A stretch of DNA of 64,000 nt, taken from Nitrospira sp. (GTDB taxonomy: Bacteria; Nitrospirota; Nitrospiria; Nitrospirales; Nitrospiraceae). The notes beneath the pieces are model-generated. The model had not been told where the DNA came from, did no database searches, and saw only the letters and a list, made by a program, of their open reading frames with translations. A program made the translations under genes and the position numbers. Within the stretch, counting starts at the first letter, position 1. Each line of letters begins with the position of its first letter. Where the stretch lies: NCBI GenBank assembly GCA_024998565.1, contig JACOEM010000006.1:1-64000 (forward strand). Direction: 5' to 3'. This document shows, piece by piece, positions 19,315 through 27,800 of this stretch.

Positions 19315-20031
19315 TTAGGCGATCGTTGCGACAAGATCGTTGACGATGTTCTTGACGTAGGTACGGTTGGACAGGATGTCCCGCATCTCCTTTAGAATGC
19401 GGCCACGCTCGGCTCGTGCTTGTTCGGTGGCCTCGCCGCGATCCTGCAGCGCATCCCACCGGCTGAACAGCTGCAGCAGCTGGGCTTCCATATCCCGTTG
19501 CCGTTGCTCAAGTGTGGCGCGATCAGCGTGGAGTTTCGTGCGGAGGGTGGACGCACTTTCGGAGGCGCGATCACTGGCGCGGAACTCATCGAGCGTGTCC
19601 TGCAACTCGAGAATCTCTTCAAACAGATCGGCCGGCGGTGTCGTCCGGATATCTTTCACCGAACCGGCTTCGAGGTCCAATAGGTATTCAGCTCGCTGAA
19701 TCGGGTCTCGCAAGGTGCGATACGCGGTGTTCAGCATGGCCGAGTTGCCGAGGCTGATGGTCTGTTCCTCATCGCTTTTGTTCTGATAGAAGTCAGGATG
19801 GAACGCGCGGCTTAACTCGTAGAACTTGGTTTCCAGTGTCTGTGGATCGAGGGTGAGGCGTCGGGGCAGCCCGAAGCAGGTGAAATAGTCCAGGTCTTTC
19901 GAGACCGGTTGGACTTTCACGCAACGGTCGCAAAAATATTCCCCGGCCATTTCGGACTGGCAATGCCAGCACATGCTGCGAGCCATCTGCAGCTCGCGTC
20001 GATCATCGGTGTTATGAATATGTCCGCTCAT
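19315..20031 (-). CDS. hscB: J-domain co-chaperone HscB with N-terminal tetracysteine domain
   Basis: A 238-residue protein. The N-terminus has a CWHC...CDRC zinc-finger-like motif (residues about 21-38). The J-domain has HPD in AFHPDFYQNKSDEEQ, and the C-terminal three-helix domain binds IscU. The tetracysteine extension is known from human HSC20 and some bacteria but is absent in the E. coli type, so this is a eukaryote-like HscB. It brings IscU to HscA. The start at 20031 lies 14 bases after iscA. Confidence 0.9.
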   Translation of the reverse strand: MSGHIHNTDDRRELQMARSMCWHCQSEMAGEYFCDRCVKVQPVSKDLDYFTCFGLPRRLTLDPQTLETKFYELSRAFHPDFYQNKSDEEQTISLGNSAMLNTAYRTLRDPIQRAEYLLDLEAGSVKDIRTTPPADLFEEILELQDTLDEFRASDRASESASTLRTKLHADRATLEQRQRDMEAQLLQLFSRWDALQDRGEATEQARAERGRILKEMRDILSNRTYVKNIVNDLVATIA

Positions 20032-20045
20032 GGGCTGTCGCTCGC

Positions 20046-20405
20046 TCAGGCCGAAAAGGATTCCCCGCAGCCGCACGTCTTGTTGGCGTTGGGGTTCACG
20101 AATTTGAAGTTTCCGCCCATCAGGTCCTTCTGAAAATCAAGCTGGGTGCCCTGCAGGTAGATGGCGCTCTTGGCATCCACAATGACCTTGACGCCGTCGA
20201 ATTCGTACACTTGATCGTACTGGCCGATCTTTTCGTCGAAATTGATGGTGTAGCTCAGGCCGGAGCAACCGCCTCCCTTGACGCCCAGGCGGAGGCCGCC
20301 TTCTTCGATGCCTTGGACATTGATGAGGCGCTTCACTTCCTTGAGTGCGGCATCGCTCAGAGTAATGACCGGGGCTTGAGCATCGGCATTCGTGGTGACG
20401 TCCAT
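20046..20405 (-). CDS. iscA: A-type Fe-S carrier IscA
   Basis: A 119-residue A-type carrier. The three conserved cysteines are visible: one in GGGCSGLSYTI and two in the C-terminal KTCGCGESF. It accepts clusters from IscU or delivers iron and clusters to client apo-proteins. The region DLMGGNFKFVNPNA is characteristic. The gene sits 20 bases after iscU in the operon. SufA/ErpA-type naming is possible, but the context argues for IscA. Confidence 0.93.
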   Translation of the reverse strand: MDVTTNADAQAPVITLSDAALKEVKRLINVQGIEEGGLRLGVKGGGCSGLSYTINFDEKIGQYDQVYEFDGVKVIVDAKSAIYLQGTQLDFQKDLMGGNFKFVNPNANKTCGCGESFSA

Positions 20406-20425
20406 AGTGCGCTCCTTCCTGTCGG

Positions 20426-20809
20426 TTACTTCGAGTCGGCTTTCTTTTGGTAATCGGCGAGGGCTGCTTTGATGGCATCTTCAGCCAGCACGGAACAGTG
20501 AATCTTGACGGGGGGCAGATTCAACTCCTGCACGATATCGGTGTTCTTGATCTTGCCGGCTTCCTCCACCGTTTTGCCCTTGAGCCACTCAGTGGCCAGG
20601 CTGGAACTGGCGATGGCGGAGCCGCAACCGAAGGTCTTGAACTTGGCGTCCACGATCGTGTCGTTTTCAACTTTGATCTGGAGTTTCATGACATCGCCGC
20701 ATTCCGGTGCCCCAACGATGCCGGTACCGACCCCGTCTTCTTCTTTCTTGAAACTGCCCATGTTACGGGGGTTGTTGAAGTGATCGACGACTTTTTCGCT
20801 ATAGGCCAT
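20426..20809 (-). CDS. iscU: Fe-S cluster scaffold IscU
   Basis: A 127-residue scaffold. Cluster ligands are present as GAPECGD, TFGCGSAIASSS and KIHCSVLAE, along with the HscA-recognition motif LPPVK. IscU receives sulfur from IscS and hands over the cluster with HscA/HscB. A strong GGAGGA ribosome site precedes the ATG. It lies 47 bases after iscS. Confidence 0.96.
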   Translation of the reverse strand: MAYSEKVVDHFNNPRNMGSFKKEEDGVGTGIVGAPECGDVMKLQIKVENDTIVDAKFKTFGCGSAIASSSLATEWLKGKTVEEAGKIKNTDIVQELNLPPVKIHCSVLAEDAIKAALADYQKKADSK

Positions 20810-20856
20810 GGTGTCCTCCGAAATTTATCGCTTACAAACGTACGTAATGATTCAGG

Positions 20857-22074
20857 TTAATGGGCTGCCCATTGCACGGACTTCAGATCGATACCTTCTT
20901 TGGCCATTTCATACAATGGCGACATTTCCCGCAGCTTGGTCACGGTCTCGATAATTCTCTTTCCAGCGTAGTCAACTTCTTCATCGAGCGTGAAGCGTCC
21001 CAGGCCGAATCGAATGGAGGAGTGCGCGAGTTCTGCTCCCACCCCTAAGGCACGTAACACATACGAGGGCTCCAGGGTCGCCGATGTGCAGGCTGAACCG
21101 GAAGACAGGGCGATTTCTTTGCAGCCCATCAGTAGCGATTCGCCTTCGACGTAGGCAAACGAGATATTGAGATTGTGAGGGAGACGTTCTGTCGGGTGGC
21201 CGTTCAAATACACGTCTTCCAGCGCCTTGGTGATGGTGGCATGCAGCCGGTCCCGCATGACGGAGAGTCGTGCGGCATCAGCGGCCATTTCCTGCTCGCA
21301 CAATTCACAGGCTTTTCCGAAGCCTACAATCAACGGCACAGGCAGGGTGCCGGAACGCATGCCGCGCTCATGTCCGCCTCCATCCATTTGAGCCGCAATG
21401 CGGACCCGGGGATTCTTTTTTCTGACGTACAAGGCGCCGACGCCCTTGGGGCCATAGATTTTGTGCGCGCTGAACGACATCAGGTCGATTCCCATGTCCT
21501 GGACATCGATCGGGACTTTACCGACGCCTTGAGTCGCGTCGCAATGAAACAGAATGCCCTTTTCCTTCGCGATCTTCCCGATTGCTTTGACCGGGTTGAT
21601 GGTGCCGATTTCGTTATTGGCGAACATGACGGAGATCAAGATGGTCTTGTCGGTGATGGCGTTCCGCACGTCTTCCGGATTCACCATGCCGAACTTATCG
21701 ACCGGCAGATAGGTGACCTTGACCCCGCGTTTGGCTTCAAGGGTTTTGGCCGTGTCCAACACCGCGCGATGTTCGGTGGACGACGTAATAATGTGGTCGC
21801 CCTTTTCGTGATACATCTCGACGACGCCTTTGAGCGCGAGATTGTTCGATTCGGTGGCGCCGCTGGTGAAGACAATTTCCTTGGCATCCGCATGGATGAG
21901 CTTGGCGATCTGTTTTCGCGCGGCTTCGACACCCTCTTCGGCATCCCATCCGAAGGCGTGGTTGCGACTGGCGGCGTTCCCGAATTTTTCCGTAAAATAG
22001 GGCAGCATCGATTCCAGCACCCGTGGATCCATCGGGGTGGTCGAATGGTTATCCAGGTAGATCGGGAACTTCAT
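20857..22074 (-). CDS. iscS: Cysteine desulfurase IscS
   Basis: A 405-residue PLP-dependent enzyme that moves sulfur from cysteine to an active-site Cys and on to IscU, tRNA-thiolation and cofactor pathways. The PLP Lys lies in [17 protein letters not shown], and the mobile loop Cys in [14 protein letters not shown]. The opening [16 protein letters not shown] is typical. Its ATG overlaps the iscR stop by four bases, so the two are translationally coupled. Confidence 0.96.
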   Translation of the reverse strand: MKFPIYLDNHSTTPMDPRVLESMLPYFTEKFGNAASRNHAFGWDAEEGVEAARKQIAKLIHADAKEIVFTSGATESNNLALKGVVEMYHEKGDHIITSSTEHRAVLDTAKTLEAKRGVKVTYLPVDKFGMVNPEDVRNAITDKTILISVMFANNEIGTINPVKAIGKIAKEKGILFHCDATQGVGKVPIDVQDMGIDLMSFSAHKIYGPKGVGALYVRKKNPRVRIAAQMDGGGHERGMRSGTLPVPLIVGFGKACELCEQEMAADAARLSVMRDRLHATITKALEDVYLNGHPTERLPHNLNISFAYVEGESLLMGCKEIALSSGSACTSATLEPSYVLRALGVGAELAHSSIRFGLGRFTLDEEVDYAGKRIIETVTKLREMSPLYEMAKEGIDLKSVQWAAH

Positions 22075-22550
22075 CGCTCGACTCCTTGTTGTTCCGTCGC
22101 GACGGATTGAATGGTGATGAGTGGGGTGCCCCCCATCATATCTTGCAAGGTCATATTGTTGAGAAGCTGATAAATACTGCTCTGGATTTTCAGCAACGGG
22201 GTCCGAATGTTACAGTGCTCGCGCTGCATGCAGGCATCGCCGTCTTTTTCGTGTGAACAGTCCATGATGCCGAGTGGACCTTCCAGGCTTTCGAGTACGT
22301 GGGCAATCGTGATCTCACGCGGATTCTTGCCGAGCAGATAGCCGCCCTTGGGGCCGTTATGACTCTCAATAATTCCGCTCTTGGAGAGGGTTTGGAGAAC
22401 TTTGGCAAGTAATTCGACCGGAATGTGATATTCCTCGGCGATTTCCTTTGTGTTTACTACCCGAGCTTGGGCGACATCGCCGTATTGGTTGGAGGCGATG
22501 TGCTGGAGTGCCATCAACCCGTAGTCAGCTTTTTTCGATAATTTCAGCAT
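22071..22550 (-). CDS. iscR: Rrf2-family regulator IscR
   Basis: A 159-residue winged-helix regulator. The Rrf2 DNA-binding part reads [13 protein letters not shown]...[29 protein letters not shown]. Three Cys likely to bind a 2Fe-2S cluster lie in [17 protein letters not shown] (spacing C-x8-C-x5-C). By analogy with E. coli, holo-IscR represses the isc operon. It is the first gene, preceded by a palindrome around its probable -10 region, which suggests autoregulation. Confidence 0.92.
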   Translation of the reverse strand: MLKLSKKADYGLMALQHIASNQYGDVAQARVVNTKEIAEEYHIPVELLAKVLQTLSKSGIIESHNGPKGGYLLGKNPREITIAHVLESLEGPLGIMDCSHEKDGDACMQREHCNIRTPLLKIQSSIYQLLNNMTLQDMMGGTPLITIQSVATEQQGVER

Positions 22551-22573
22551 GGGCCTATTGCCGATCCTTCAAG

Positions 22574-22596
22574 TCGGAGACTATAATGATCTCCGA
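22574..22596 (-). promoter_or_regulatory. Palindrome at the isc promoter, candidate IscR operator
   Basis: TCGGAGA (22574-22580) and TCTCCGA (22590-22596) form a perfect 7-bp inverted repeat with a 9-base AT-rich spacer. On the minus strand the spacer reads TCATTATAG, containing a -10-like TATAGT with the next base. It sits about 24 bases before the iscR start. It does not match the E. coli type-1 IscR site, so a lineage-specific site is inferred. Confidence 0.5.
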
Positions 22597-22755
22597 TCAA
22601 ATAAGTCGTACAAAAAGTATCATGTGGTCTTCGGGCCTGTCAAGCGAGCAGAGGGGCGTAGAAGTAAGAATGTCGGTCCTTGGAGGCTTGGGGCGGGTGA
22701 TACAGGCGCCGCACGATACATTGCACCACATGCATGACAAAAGGGGCTAAGCAAC

Positions 22756-23172
22756 ATGGGTGGGACAAATCCCTACATTGAAAAGGCAGATGTAGAGCTG
22801 CCGCAAAAATCTTATACCGTGACCTTCATTTTCCCCGACAAGACGGAAAAGAAGGTTGAGGTACAACCGGACAAGATTCCCTACGGTCCAACGGGCTTGC
22901 CGGGAAGCATTCTCGACATTGCGATGGGCAATGGGATCGACCTGGAGCATGTGTGCGGCGGCGTCTGCGCCTGCTCCACCTGCCATGTCATGGTGAAAAA
23001 AGGCCTGGAGACGTGTAACGAGGGGACGGATGACGAGTTCGACCAGTTAGACGAAGCGCCCGTCACGACGTTGCATTCTCGACTCGGTTGCCAATGTGTG
23101 CCGAATGGAACGGTGGAAGTCGTGGTAGAGATCCCTGCCATCAACAAGAATCTGGCGAAAGAGGGGCACTGA
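22756..23172 (+). CDS. fdx: 2Fe-2S ferredoxin, isc type
   Basis: A 138-residue ferredoxin, somewhat longer than E. coli Fdx (111) owing to an N-terminal extension MGGTNPYIEKADVELPQ. Cluster ligands are in CGGVCACSTC (C-x4-C-x1-C-x2-C) and the distal GCQC of SRLGCQCVP. Isc-type ferredoxin supplies electrons for Fe-S assembly on IscU. It diverges from iscR across the shared control region, unlike the usual place inside the operon. It converges on a ferredoxin-reductase-like gene. Confidence 0.88.
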   Translation: MGGTNPYIEKADVELPQKSYTVTFIFPDKTEKKVEVQPDKIPYGPTGLPGSILDIAMGNGIDLEHVCGGVCACSTCHVMVKKGLETCNEGTDDEFDQLDEAPVTTLHSRLGCQCVPNGTVEVVVEIPAINKNLAKEGH

Positions 23173-23208
23173 CGGCAAGAACGGAGTACAGGCCCTGTAA
23201 CGCTCGTA

Positions 23209-23907
23209 TCAGTCGTACGTTTCCAGCTTCACTTCCCGCCGATCGAACCCCAGTTCCATCAGAAGCGCCCGTAACGGGCGTGCAAATGCCTTGACCCCGG
23301 CAATCATGGGGGTCACCTGCCGACCGTTTCCCGCGATTTGTTTGATCGCATCCACAGTCTCGCTAGGGCTCTCGGGGGCATCGCTGACAAACGGGAGATA
23401 CCGGAAATTGGATTGGTTTGCCGCCAGGGCCATGAACTCCTCATGATAGAGCTGTTCGGCAGGGGTGGGCGCCTGGGCGATCAGCGTGCTCGAAGGGAGC
23501 GACCCCTGGCCAGCCAGTGAGCGGAGCATACAGCGCAGTGGGACAAGCCCTGAGTAGCGTCCGATCAACAGCAAGTGCTGAGGTGCCGAGTCGGGCAGCA
23601 CAAAGTGGCCATAAGGGCCTGACAGGGGAATGCGATCACCCGGCTTGAGTGACGAGAGATAGCCGGATCCTTTCCCGCCCGGGACATGGTCAAAGACCAG
23701 CGTGAGGTGGCCGGCGGTCGACGGCGGTTCCGCCAAAGAGTAGGCACGATTCAACGGCGGATGGTCTCCCACGGGCAATTGAAGCGAGATCCACTGTCCG
23801 GGCTTGAAGGAAAGCGGGTGCTCGATCGGGCGAAGCACGAGTTCCGTCGTGTGCGGAGTCAGGGTTGTGAGCGAGACGATTTCGGCAATCTGAGTCGGTT
23901 CGGCCAT
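23209..23907 (-). CDS. Ferredoxin-NAD(P) reductase-like flavoprotein
   Basis: A 232-residue protein of the FNR superfamily. The FAD-binding beta-barrel has RAYSLAEPP (FAD motif RxYS) and a phosphate loop GKGSGYLSSLKPGD. The nucleotide-binding half keeps LLLIGRYSGLVPLRCML. The usual GTGIAP and the C-terminal CGPPxM are replaced (GRYSGLVP, IAGVKAF), so NAD(P)H binding may be altered. It converges on fdx. A role as electron donor to the isc ferredoxin is an inference from position. Confidence 0.72.
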   Translation of the reverse strand: MAEPTQIAEIVSLTTLTPHTTELVLRPIEHPLSFKPGQWISLQLPVGDHPPLNRAYSLAEPPSTAGHLTLVFDHVPGGKGSGYLSSLKPGDRIPLSGPYGHFVLPDSAPQHLLLIGRYSGLVPLRCMLRSLAGQGSLPSSTLIAQAPTPAEQLYHEEFMALAANQSNFRYLPFVSDAPESPSETVDAIKQIAGNGRQVTPMIAGVKAFARPLRALLMELGFDRREVKLETYD

Positions 23908-24024
23908 GGTCTGTTCTTAACAAAAACGGATTCAGAATGGAACAGGCCAGTTCTGTACATCATTCCAATGCCATGTTATAGATAGCCCCCCGTTTATTAT
24001 TTCCACACGAACTACGGTGATGCG

Positions 24025-25440
24025 ATGAGTCAGGTCAGGGTTCGATTTGCGCCCAGTCCGACAGGTTTTCTGCATATCGGCGGGGTACGGACGGCCTTGT
24101 TCAACTGGCTGTTTGCGCGGCAGCAGAACGGGGTCTTTGTCCTTCGCATTGAAGACACCGATCAGAGTCGTTCCACCGATGACTCCATTCAAGCCATTTT
24201 GGACGGGATGCGCTGGGTCAAACTGGATTGGGACGAAGGGCCCTTTCGGCAGACCGAGCGAATGGATCTCTATCGTGAACACGCAATGCGATTGTTCGAG
24301 CAAGGCCATGCCTATTGGTGTGTCTGCACGCCTGAAGAGCTGGAGGCGCGTCGAAATGAGGCCGAAACCAAAGGCGGATCGCCCAAGTATGACGGCCGAT
24401 GCCGAAACCTCGGCCTGACCAAACCGACCGGGGAAGCGGCGCTCCGCTTTAGGGCTCCGCAGGACGGGCAGACGATTGTCGATGATTTGATCAAGGGCCG
24501 TGTGGTGTTCGACAACCAGATTCTGGATGATGTCATCATTCTCAGATCCAATGGGTATCCTACCTATAATTTTTCCGTGGTCGTGGACGATGCCTTGATG
24601 GGGATTACCCATGTGGTGCGGGGCGATGACCATCTCACGAATACGCCGCGCCAGATTCCGATTTTTCAGGCGCTGGGATTTCCTCTGCCGCGCTTCGGGC
24701 ATCTCCCGATGATTCTTGGTCCGGATAAGGCCCGGTTGTCGAAACGGCACGGCGCCACCTCGATCATGGCCTACAAGGACATGGGGTATCTGCCCGACGC
24801 GATGGTCAATTACCTGGTTCGCTTGGGCTGGTCGCATGGCGATCAGGAACTGTTCTCGCGTGCAGAACTGATCGAGAAGTTCTCTTGGAAGAATGTGCAG
24901 ACCTCGGCGGCTGTGTTTAATCCGGACAAGTTGCTGTGGCTCAATGCCGAATACCTCAAGACCAGCCCTCCGGCTGAGATCGCTCAGGCGCTCGTGCCGC
25001 TCCTTGAGCAGGCCGGTCTCAAGGAAGAGGTTCATGCCGTGTCGACCGAATGGCTCGCGCAGCTGGTCGTCTTGGTGAAGGAACGAACGAAAACACTGGT
25101 TGAGATGGTCCATTGGGTGACGCCCTACTTCGGTCAGGCGGTGGTGTTCGACGAAGAGGCGGCCAAGAAATTCCTCACGGCCACTCAAGCTCCGGTGTTA
25201 GCTAAACTGCTGAGCCGATTCGAATCCTTTCCCACATTTTCCAAGCAGGAGTGGGAAGAGTCATTTAAGCAACTGGTCGAGGAAGAGGGGATGAAAATGG
25301 GGCAACTGGCCCAGCCGGTTCGGGTGGCCTTGACGGGACGGACGGCGAGCCCCGGTCTGTTCGAGGTGATGGACGTGCTCGGCCGAGACCGCACCTTGTT
25401 TCGACTCCGCCAGGGGATCGAGCGGGCCTCTAGATCCTGA
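24025..25440 (+). CDS. gltX: Glutamyl-tRNA synthetase
   Basis: A 471-residue class I aminoacyl-tRNA synthetase that charges tRNA-Glu. The HIGH-type motif is APSPTGFLHIGGVRTALFNW, and the KMSKS-type motif is ARLSKRHGATS. The middle ELEARRNEAETKG region and GDDHLTNTPRQI are typical. Length is normal. A GlnRS is encoded later in the window, so this enzyme is probably discriminating and charges only tRNA-Glu. tRNA-Gln follows 70 bases downstream. Confidence 0.95.
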   Translation: MSQVRVRFAPSPTGFLHIGGVRTALFNWLFARQQNGVFVLRIEDTDQSRSTDDSIQAILDGMRWVKLDWDEGPFRQTERMDLYREHAMRLFEQGHAYWCVCTPEELEARRNEAETKGGSPKYDGRCRNLGLTKPTGEAALRFRAPQDGQTIVDDLIKGRVVFDNQILDDVIILRSNGYPTYNFSVVVDDALMGITHVVRGDDHLTNTPRQIPIFQALGFPLPRFGHLPMILGPDKARLSKRHGATSIMAYKDMGYLPDAMVNYLVRLGWSHGDQELFSRAELIEKFSWKNVQTSAAVFNPDKLLWLNAEYLKTSPPAEIAQALVPLLEQAGLKEEVHAVSTEWLAQLVVLVKERTKTLVEMVHWVTPYFGQAVVFDEEAAKKFLTATQAPVLAKLLSRFESFPTFSKQEWEESFKQLVEEEGMKMGQLAQPVRVALTGRTASPGLFEVMDVLGRDRTLFRLRQGIERASRS

Positions 25441-25510
25441 GAATCGGCCGGTCAAGAATCAGCGTCGATCTTGACGCAGTAGAGAAGCTTATATTACTGT
25501 GTGGACCGGT

Positions 25511-25584
25511 TGGGGGATCGTCTAGCGGTAGGACGCCAGCCTTTGGAGCTGGCTACCTAGGTTCGATTCCTAGTCCCCCAGCCA
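25511..25584 (+). tRNA. tRNA-Gln(TTG)
   Basis: The acceptor stem TGGGGGA pairs with TCCCCCA, followed by discriminator G and an encoded CCA. The anticodon stem CCAGC/GCTGG holds the loop CTTTGGA, so the anticodon is TTG. The T-arm reads CTAGGTTCGATTCCTAG. Its 3' half is the attachment site of the integrated element that follows. Confidence 0.95.
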
Positions 25585-25588
25585 ATTT
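25541..25588 (+). repeat. attL: 48-bp direct repeat, tRNA side
   Basis: The 48 bases from CTTTGGAGCTGG to CCAGCCAATTT recur without mismatch at 34214-34261. The repeat starts in the anticodon loop of tRNA-Gln and runs four bases past the CCA. This is the standard crossover for tyrosine integrases that use tRNA genes, and insertion restores an intact tRNA. Confidence 0.92.
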
Positions 25589-26753
25589 ATCCCTCCACAA
25601 TTTCAGTAACTTGCGAGCCTTCCAGGTCCCGATTCGATTTGTGAGCCGTGGGCCTGGTCACGGTTTTGGTCACGGTTCGAGTTAGACTCCCCCGGTTTAC
25701 TGCCTCTTGCAGGTGACCAGGAGATAAATGGGAATATCGGAGCGTCGTCTGAATATCCCTGTGTCCAAGGATCTCTTTGACCGAGACTAAATCGACCCCG
25801 GCCATAACCCGACGACTGGCTGCAGTGTGCCTCAACGTGTGCCAACAAACCCCCTGTATGCCGACTTTTTGCAAATAGGGCGAATAGAAGTGGTTCACGA
25901 AGCTTTGGGGGTTCCAGGATTGTAGCGGAAACTTGGGGCTAGGGAAGACCCAGGGAGACCGTACGAATGAATCCAGAGACCGCAGGATATCCTTTGCGCC
26001 CTCGCTGAGAGGCACATGACGGGTTTTCCCACCTTTGGGCAGGGGAATGGTGGCTACACCTGCTTCCAGGTCGATCTGATCCCACCTCAGTTGAAACTGT
26101 TCCTCCCGTCTCATGCCGGTTTCAATAGCAAACGCCACCAGCTTCCAGGCGGCGGGAGGCATGATCTGCTCCAGTTGAATCAATTCCTCATCACTGAGAA
26201 ACCGGGTGCGCCGGACTTCCGGCAAGAATTTTACAGACGACACCGGATTGCGGGTCAGTTTGCCATCTTTAACAGCCAGCATCAGGACATGACGGAGGAA
26301 CGTGAAATGCCGGTTGATGGTCGCGTCACTCCACTGGCGTTCCGGCGCGGAATCCTTTGGCGCATTCGTAAGACGTGGTCGTAGCCTTGTCCTCATCTTT
26401 GCTTGGACGCGCCGCAAGTCCTCTGTCGAGATTTCGGTAATCAAACGCTTTCCTAAGAGGAGCGACCAGCGGCGACCGTAACGCCGCTCATTTTCAATGC
26501 CTCGATTCGTAGACCCCTCCAGGCAGCGGTTCACCCACGCTCGTAAGGTAATGTCCTTTCCTGAAGAAAATTTCTCCGGAAAATATTTGCCCTCTCGAAT
26601 ATCTGCCTTCAGCCGTCCATACAAGGCTTTGGCCTGGGATTTCGTATCACAGCGATGCCAGTGCTCCCGTCCGTTGGCATACAAACGCACCCACCACCCG
26701 TCGCGGCCTTTCCGCTGGGTGATGCCTCTATCCTTGCCTTCTTTTCTTGCCAC
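25587..26753 (-). CDS. int: Tyrosine-type site-specific integrase
   Basis: A 388-residue phage-type integrase: an N-terminal arm-binding domain (ITQRKGRDGWWVRLYANGREHWHR), an SAM-like core-binding domain, and the catalytic domain. Catalytic residues are the Arg of AIETGMRREEQFQL, HTLRHTAASRRV (H-x-x-R), the GHRDIQTTLRYSH region (H) and its Tyr. The GTG at 26753 is chosen because AAGGAG lies just upstream and the longer frame would overlap the previous gene deeply. The stop lies 3 bases from tRNA-Gln, and the gene overlaps the preceding gene by 26 bases. The Thr/Lys/Val-rich tail (TRTVTKTVTRP) is encoded by the repeats described separately. Confidence 0.92.
   Translation of the reverse strand: MARKEGKDRGITQRKGRDGWWVRLYANGREHWHRCDTKSQAKALYGRLKADIREGKYFPEKFSSGKDITLRAWVNRCLEGSTNRGIENERRYGRRWSLLLGKRLITEISTEDLRRVQAKMRTRLRPRLTNAPKDSAPERQWSDATINRHFTFLRHVLMLAVKDGKLTRNPVSSVKFLPEVRRTRFLSDEELIQLEQIMPPAAWKLVAFAIETGMRREEQFQLRWDQIDLEAGVATIPLPKGGKTRHVPLSEGAKDILRSLDSFVRSPWVFPSPKFPLQSWNPQSFVNHFYSPYLQKVGIQGVCWHTLRHTAASRRVMAGVDLVSVKEILGHRDIQTTLRYSHLSPGHLQEAVNRGSLTRTVTKTVTRPTAHKSNRDLEGSQVTEIVEG
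25656..25679 (+). repeat. Terminal iterons, left copy
   Basis: Two tandem units of GGTCACGGTTTT/GGTCACGGTTCG lie 68 bases inside the left boundary, within the 3' end of int. A 24-base copy with one mismatch occurs in the same orientation near the right boundary. They may be arm-type integrase or excisionase sites. Confidence 0.6.
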
Positions 26754-27393
26754 GGTGGCTCTCCTTTCGTTGGTCTGCTTTGTGATGTTCTCGCCATTTG
26801 CGTGTCGCGACTCGCGTCTGGCAACGAGGGCCACAGTAGATTTGATCGACACGAATGGCGAGGTAAATCCGTTGGCACTCTGGGCAACGGCGAATGCGCC
26901 CGGAATAGTCGACCAATAAATGAGCGAACCGATATTCAAATTCCTTCACTTTTCGCTTTGTGGCCACAAACACACTGCCTTTGCGTTCGTCGTCGACTGG
27001 CAAGGTCACAATGATCGTGAATTGCGGGAACGTAAAGGCGGCGACGGCGGTTTCCCATAGCTTTTCCAGGCTTCCCAGGACCATCGCCTGGATCTCTTTG
27101 GCCTCTCCACGACTGGGAAGGGTGCCACGAAAACCTTCTCCTGGAATCGATCGAACGCTCCAGCCAGCCTCTGTGGCGATTTCCGCCCCCCGGCGATTGG
27201 CCACGTCATCGACAAAGCTGGCGATCTCGAACGCTAAAACCATCCATTCACTGGCCGTGAGCGTGTCCAGGTCCGTCTGAATAAACTTCAGGAGCCATCC
27301 CACCTCGCCGTCTGCCGTGGTGAGAATCCTCTCTCTCGCCTTCTTCATCTCTCCGTGAAACTGCTCGTAGAGTCCGACTCGATCAACCGGCAT
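26728..27393 (-). CDS. Putative zinc-finger protein of the island (CGNR-like motif)
   Basis: A 221-residue protein. The first 150 residues are mixed and unrecognised. The C-terminal 55 residues hold a finger CPECQRIYLAIRVDQIYCGP followed by RCQTR and a very basic tail (HRGKKRRQG). The pattern Cx2C...Cx3C with downstream Arg resembles the CGNR finger, which binds nucleic acid. The start at 27393 (MPVDRVG) has AGGAG before it. It overlaps int by 26 bases, so the two are co-expressed. A regulator of the integrase or of element replication is possible. Confidence 0.6.
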   Translation of the reverse strand: MPVDRVGLYEQFHGEMKKARERILTTADGEVGWLLKFIQTDLDTLTASEWMVLAFEIASFVDDVANRRGAEIATEAGWSVRSIPGEGFRGTLPSRGEAKEIQAMVLGSLEKLWETAVAAFTFPQFTIIVTLPVDDERKGSVFVATKRKVKEFEYRFAHLLVDYSGRIRRCPECQRIYLAIRVDQIYCGPRCQTRVATRKWREHHKADQRKESHRGKKRRQG

Positions 27394-27534
27394 AGGGCAC
27401 TCCTTCTCCTGAGGAGTGGATGAGAATCTCACTCCATCCTAGTACAGACAAAAAAAGTTAAGACCGGCGGCAGCGCGGACGTGAAATTGCTTGAAGAGTG
27501 TACCTCGGTAGTGGTAATGCGTGTCAATATAGGA

Positions 27535-27558
27535 TATGCCTTAACTATATGAGGCATA
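27535..27558 (+). promoter_or_regulatory. Inverted repeat before the excisionase-like gene
   Basis: TATGCCT (27535-27541) and AGGCATA (27552-27558) with a 10-base spacer lie 36 bases upstream of the excisionase-like start and just before an AT-rich TATAAATAAT. This is a likely operator or Xis-binding site in the divergent control region of the element. Confidence 0.5.
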
Positions 27559-27593
27559 ACCACATGTATAAATAATTACCAGGGAGGTGCCAG

Positions 27594-27800
27594 ATGGTCA
27601 GTACAAAATTGATCACCATTCGAGAAGCGGCGGAACGCTTAGGACTCAAAGAAAGCACGATCAGGAAATACATCCTGAAACGGCAGATTGCCTATGTGAA
27701 GCCGTCGGTGCGTGCCGTGCGGATTCCCATTGAGGAACTGGAGCGGATTCTGTCTGCGGGTCTGAGGCCGGTGATTCCTCAGGTGGAAGGTGCCCGATGA
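27594..27800 (+). CDS. Excisionase-family (MerR/AlpA-like) helix-turn-helix protein
   Basis: A 68-residue DNA-binding protein. LITIREAAERLGLKESTIRKYILKRQIAYVK is the winged helix-turn-helix of excisionase-family proteins, and VRIPIEELERIL is the usual C-terminal part. Such proteins direct excision or control element genes. The ribosome site AGGGAGGTG is strong. It overlaps the next gene by four bases. Confidence 0.85.
   Translation: MVSTKLITIREAAERLGLKESTIRKYILKRQIAYVKPSVRAVRIPIEELERILSAGLRPVIPQVEGAR

Noticed and set aside
26016-26384. Plus-strand frame inside the integrase
   Set aside because: Antisense to int, with no support.
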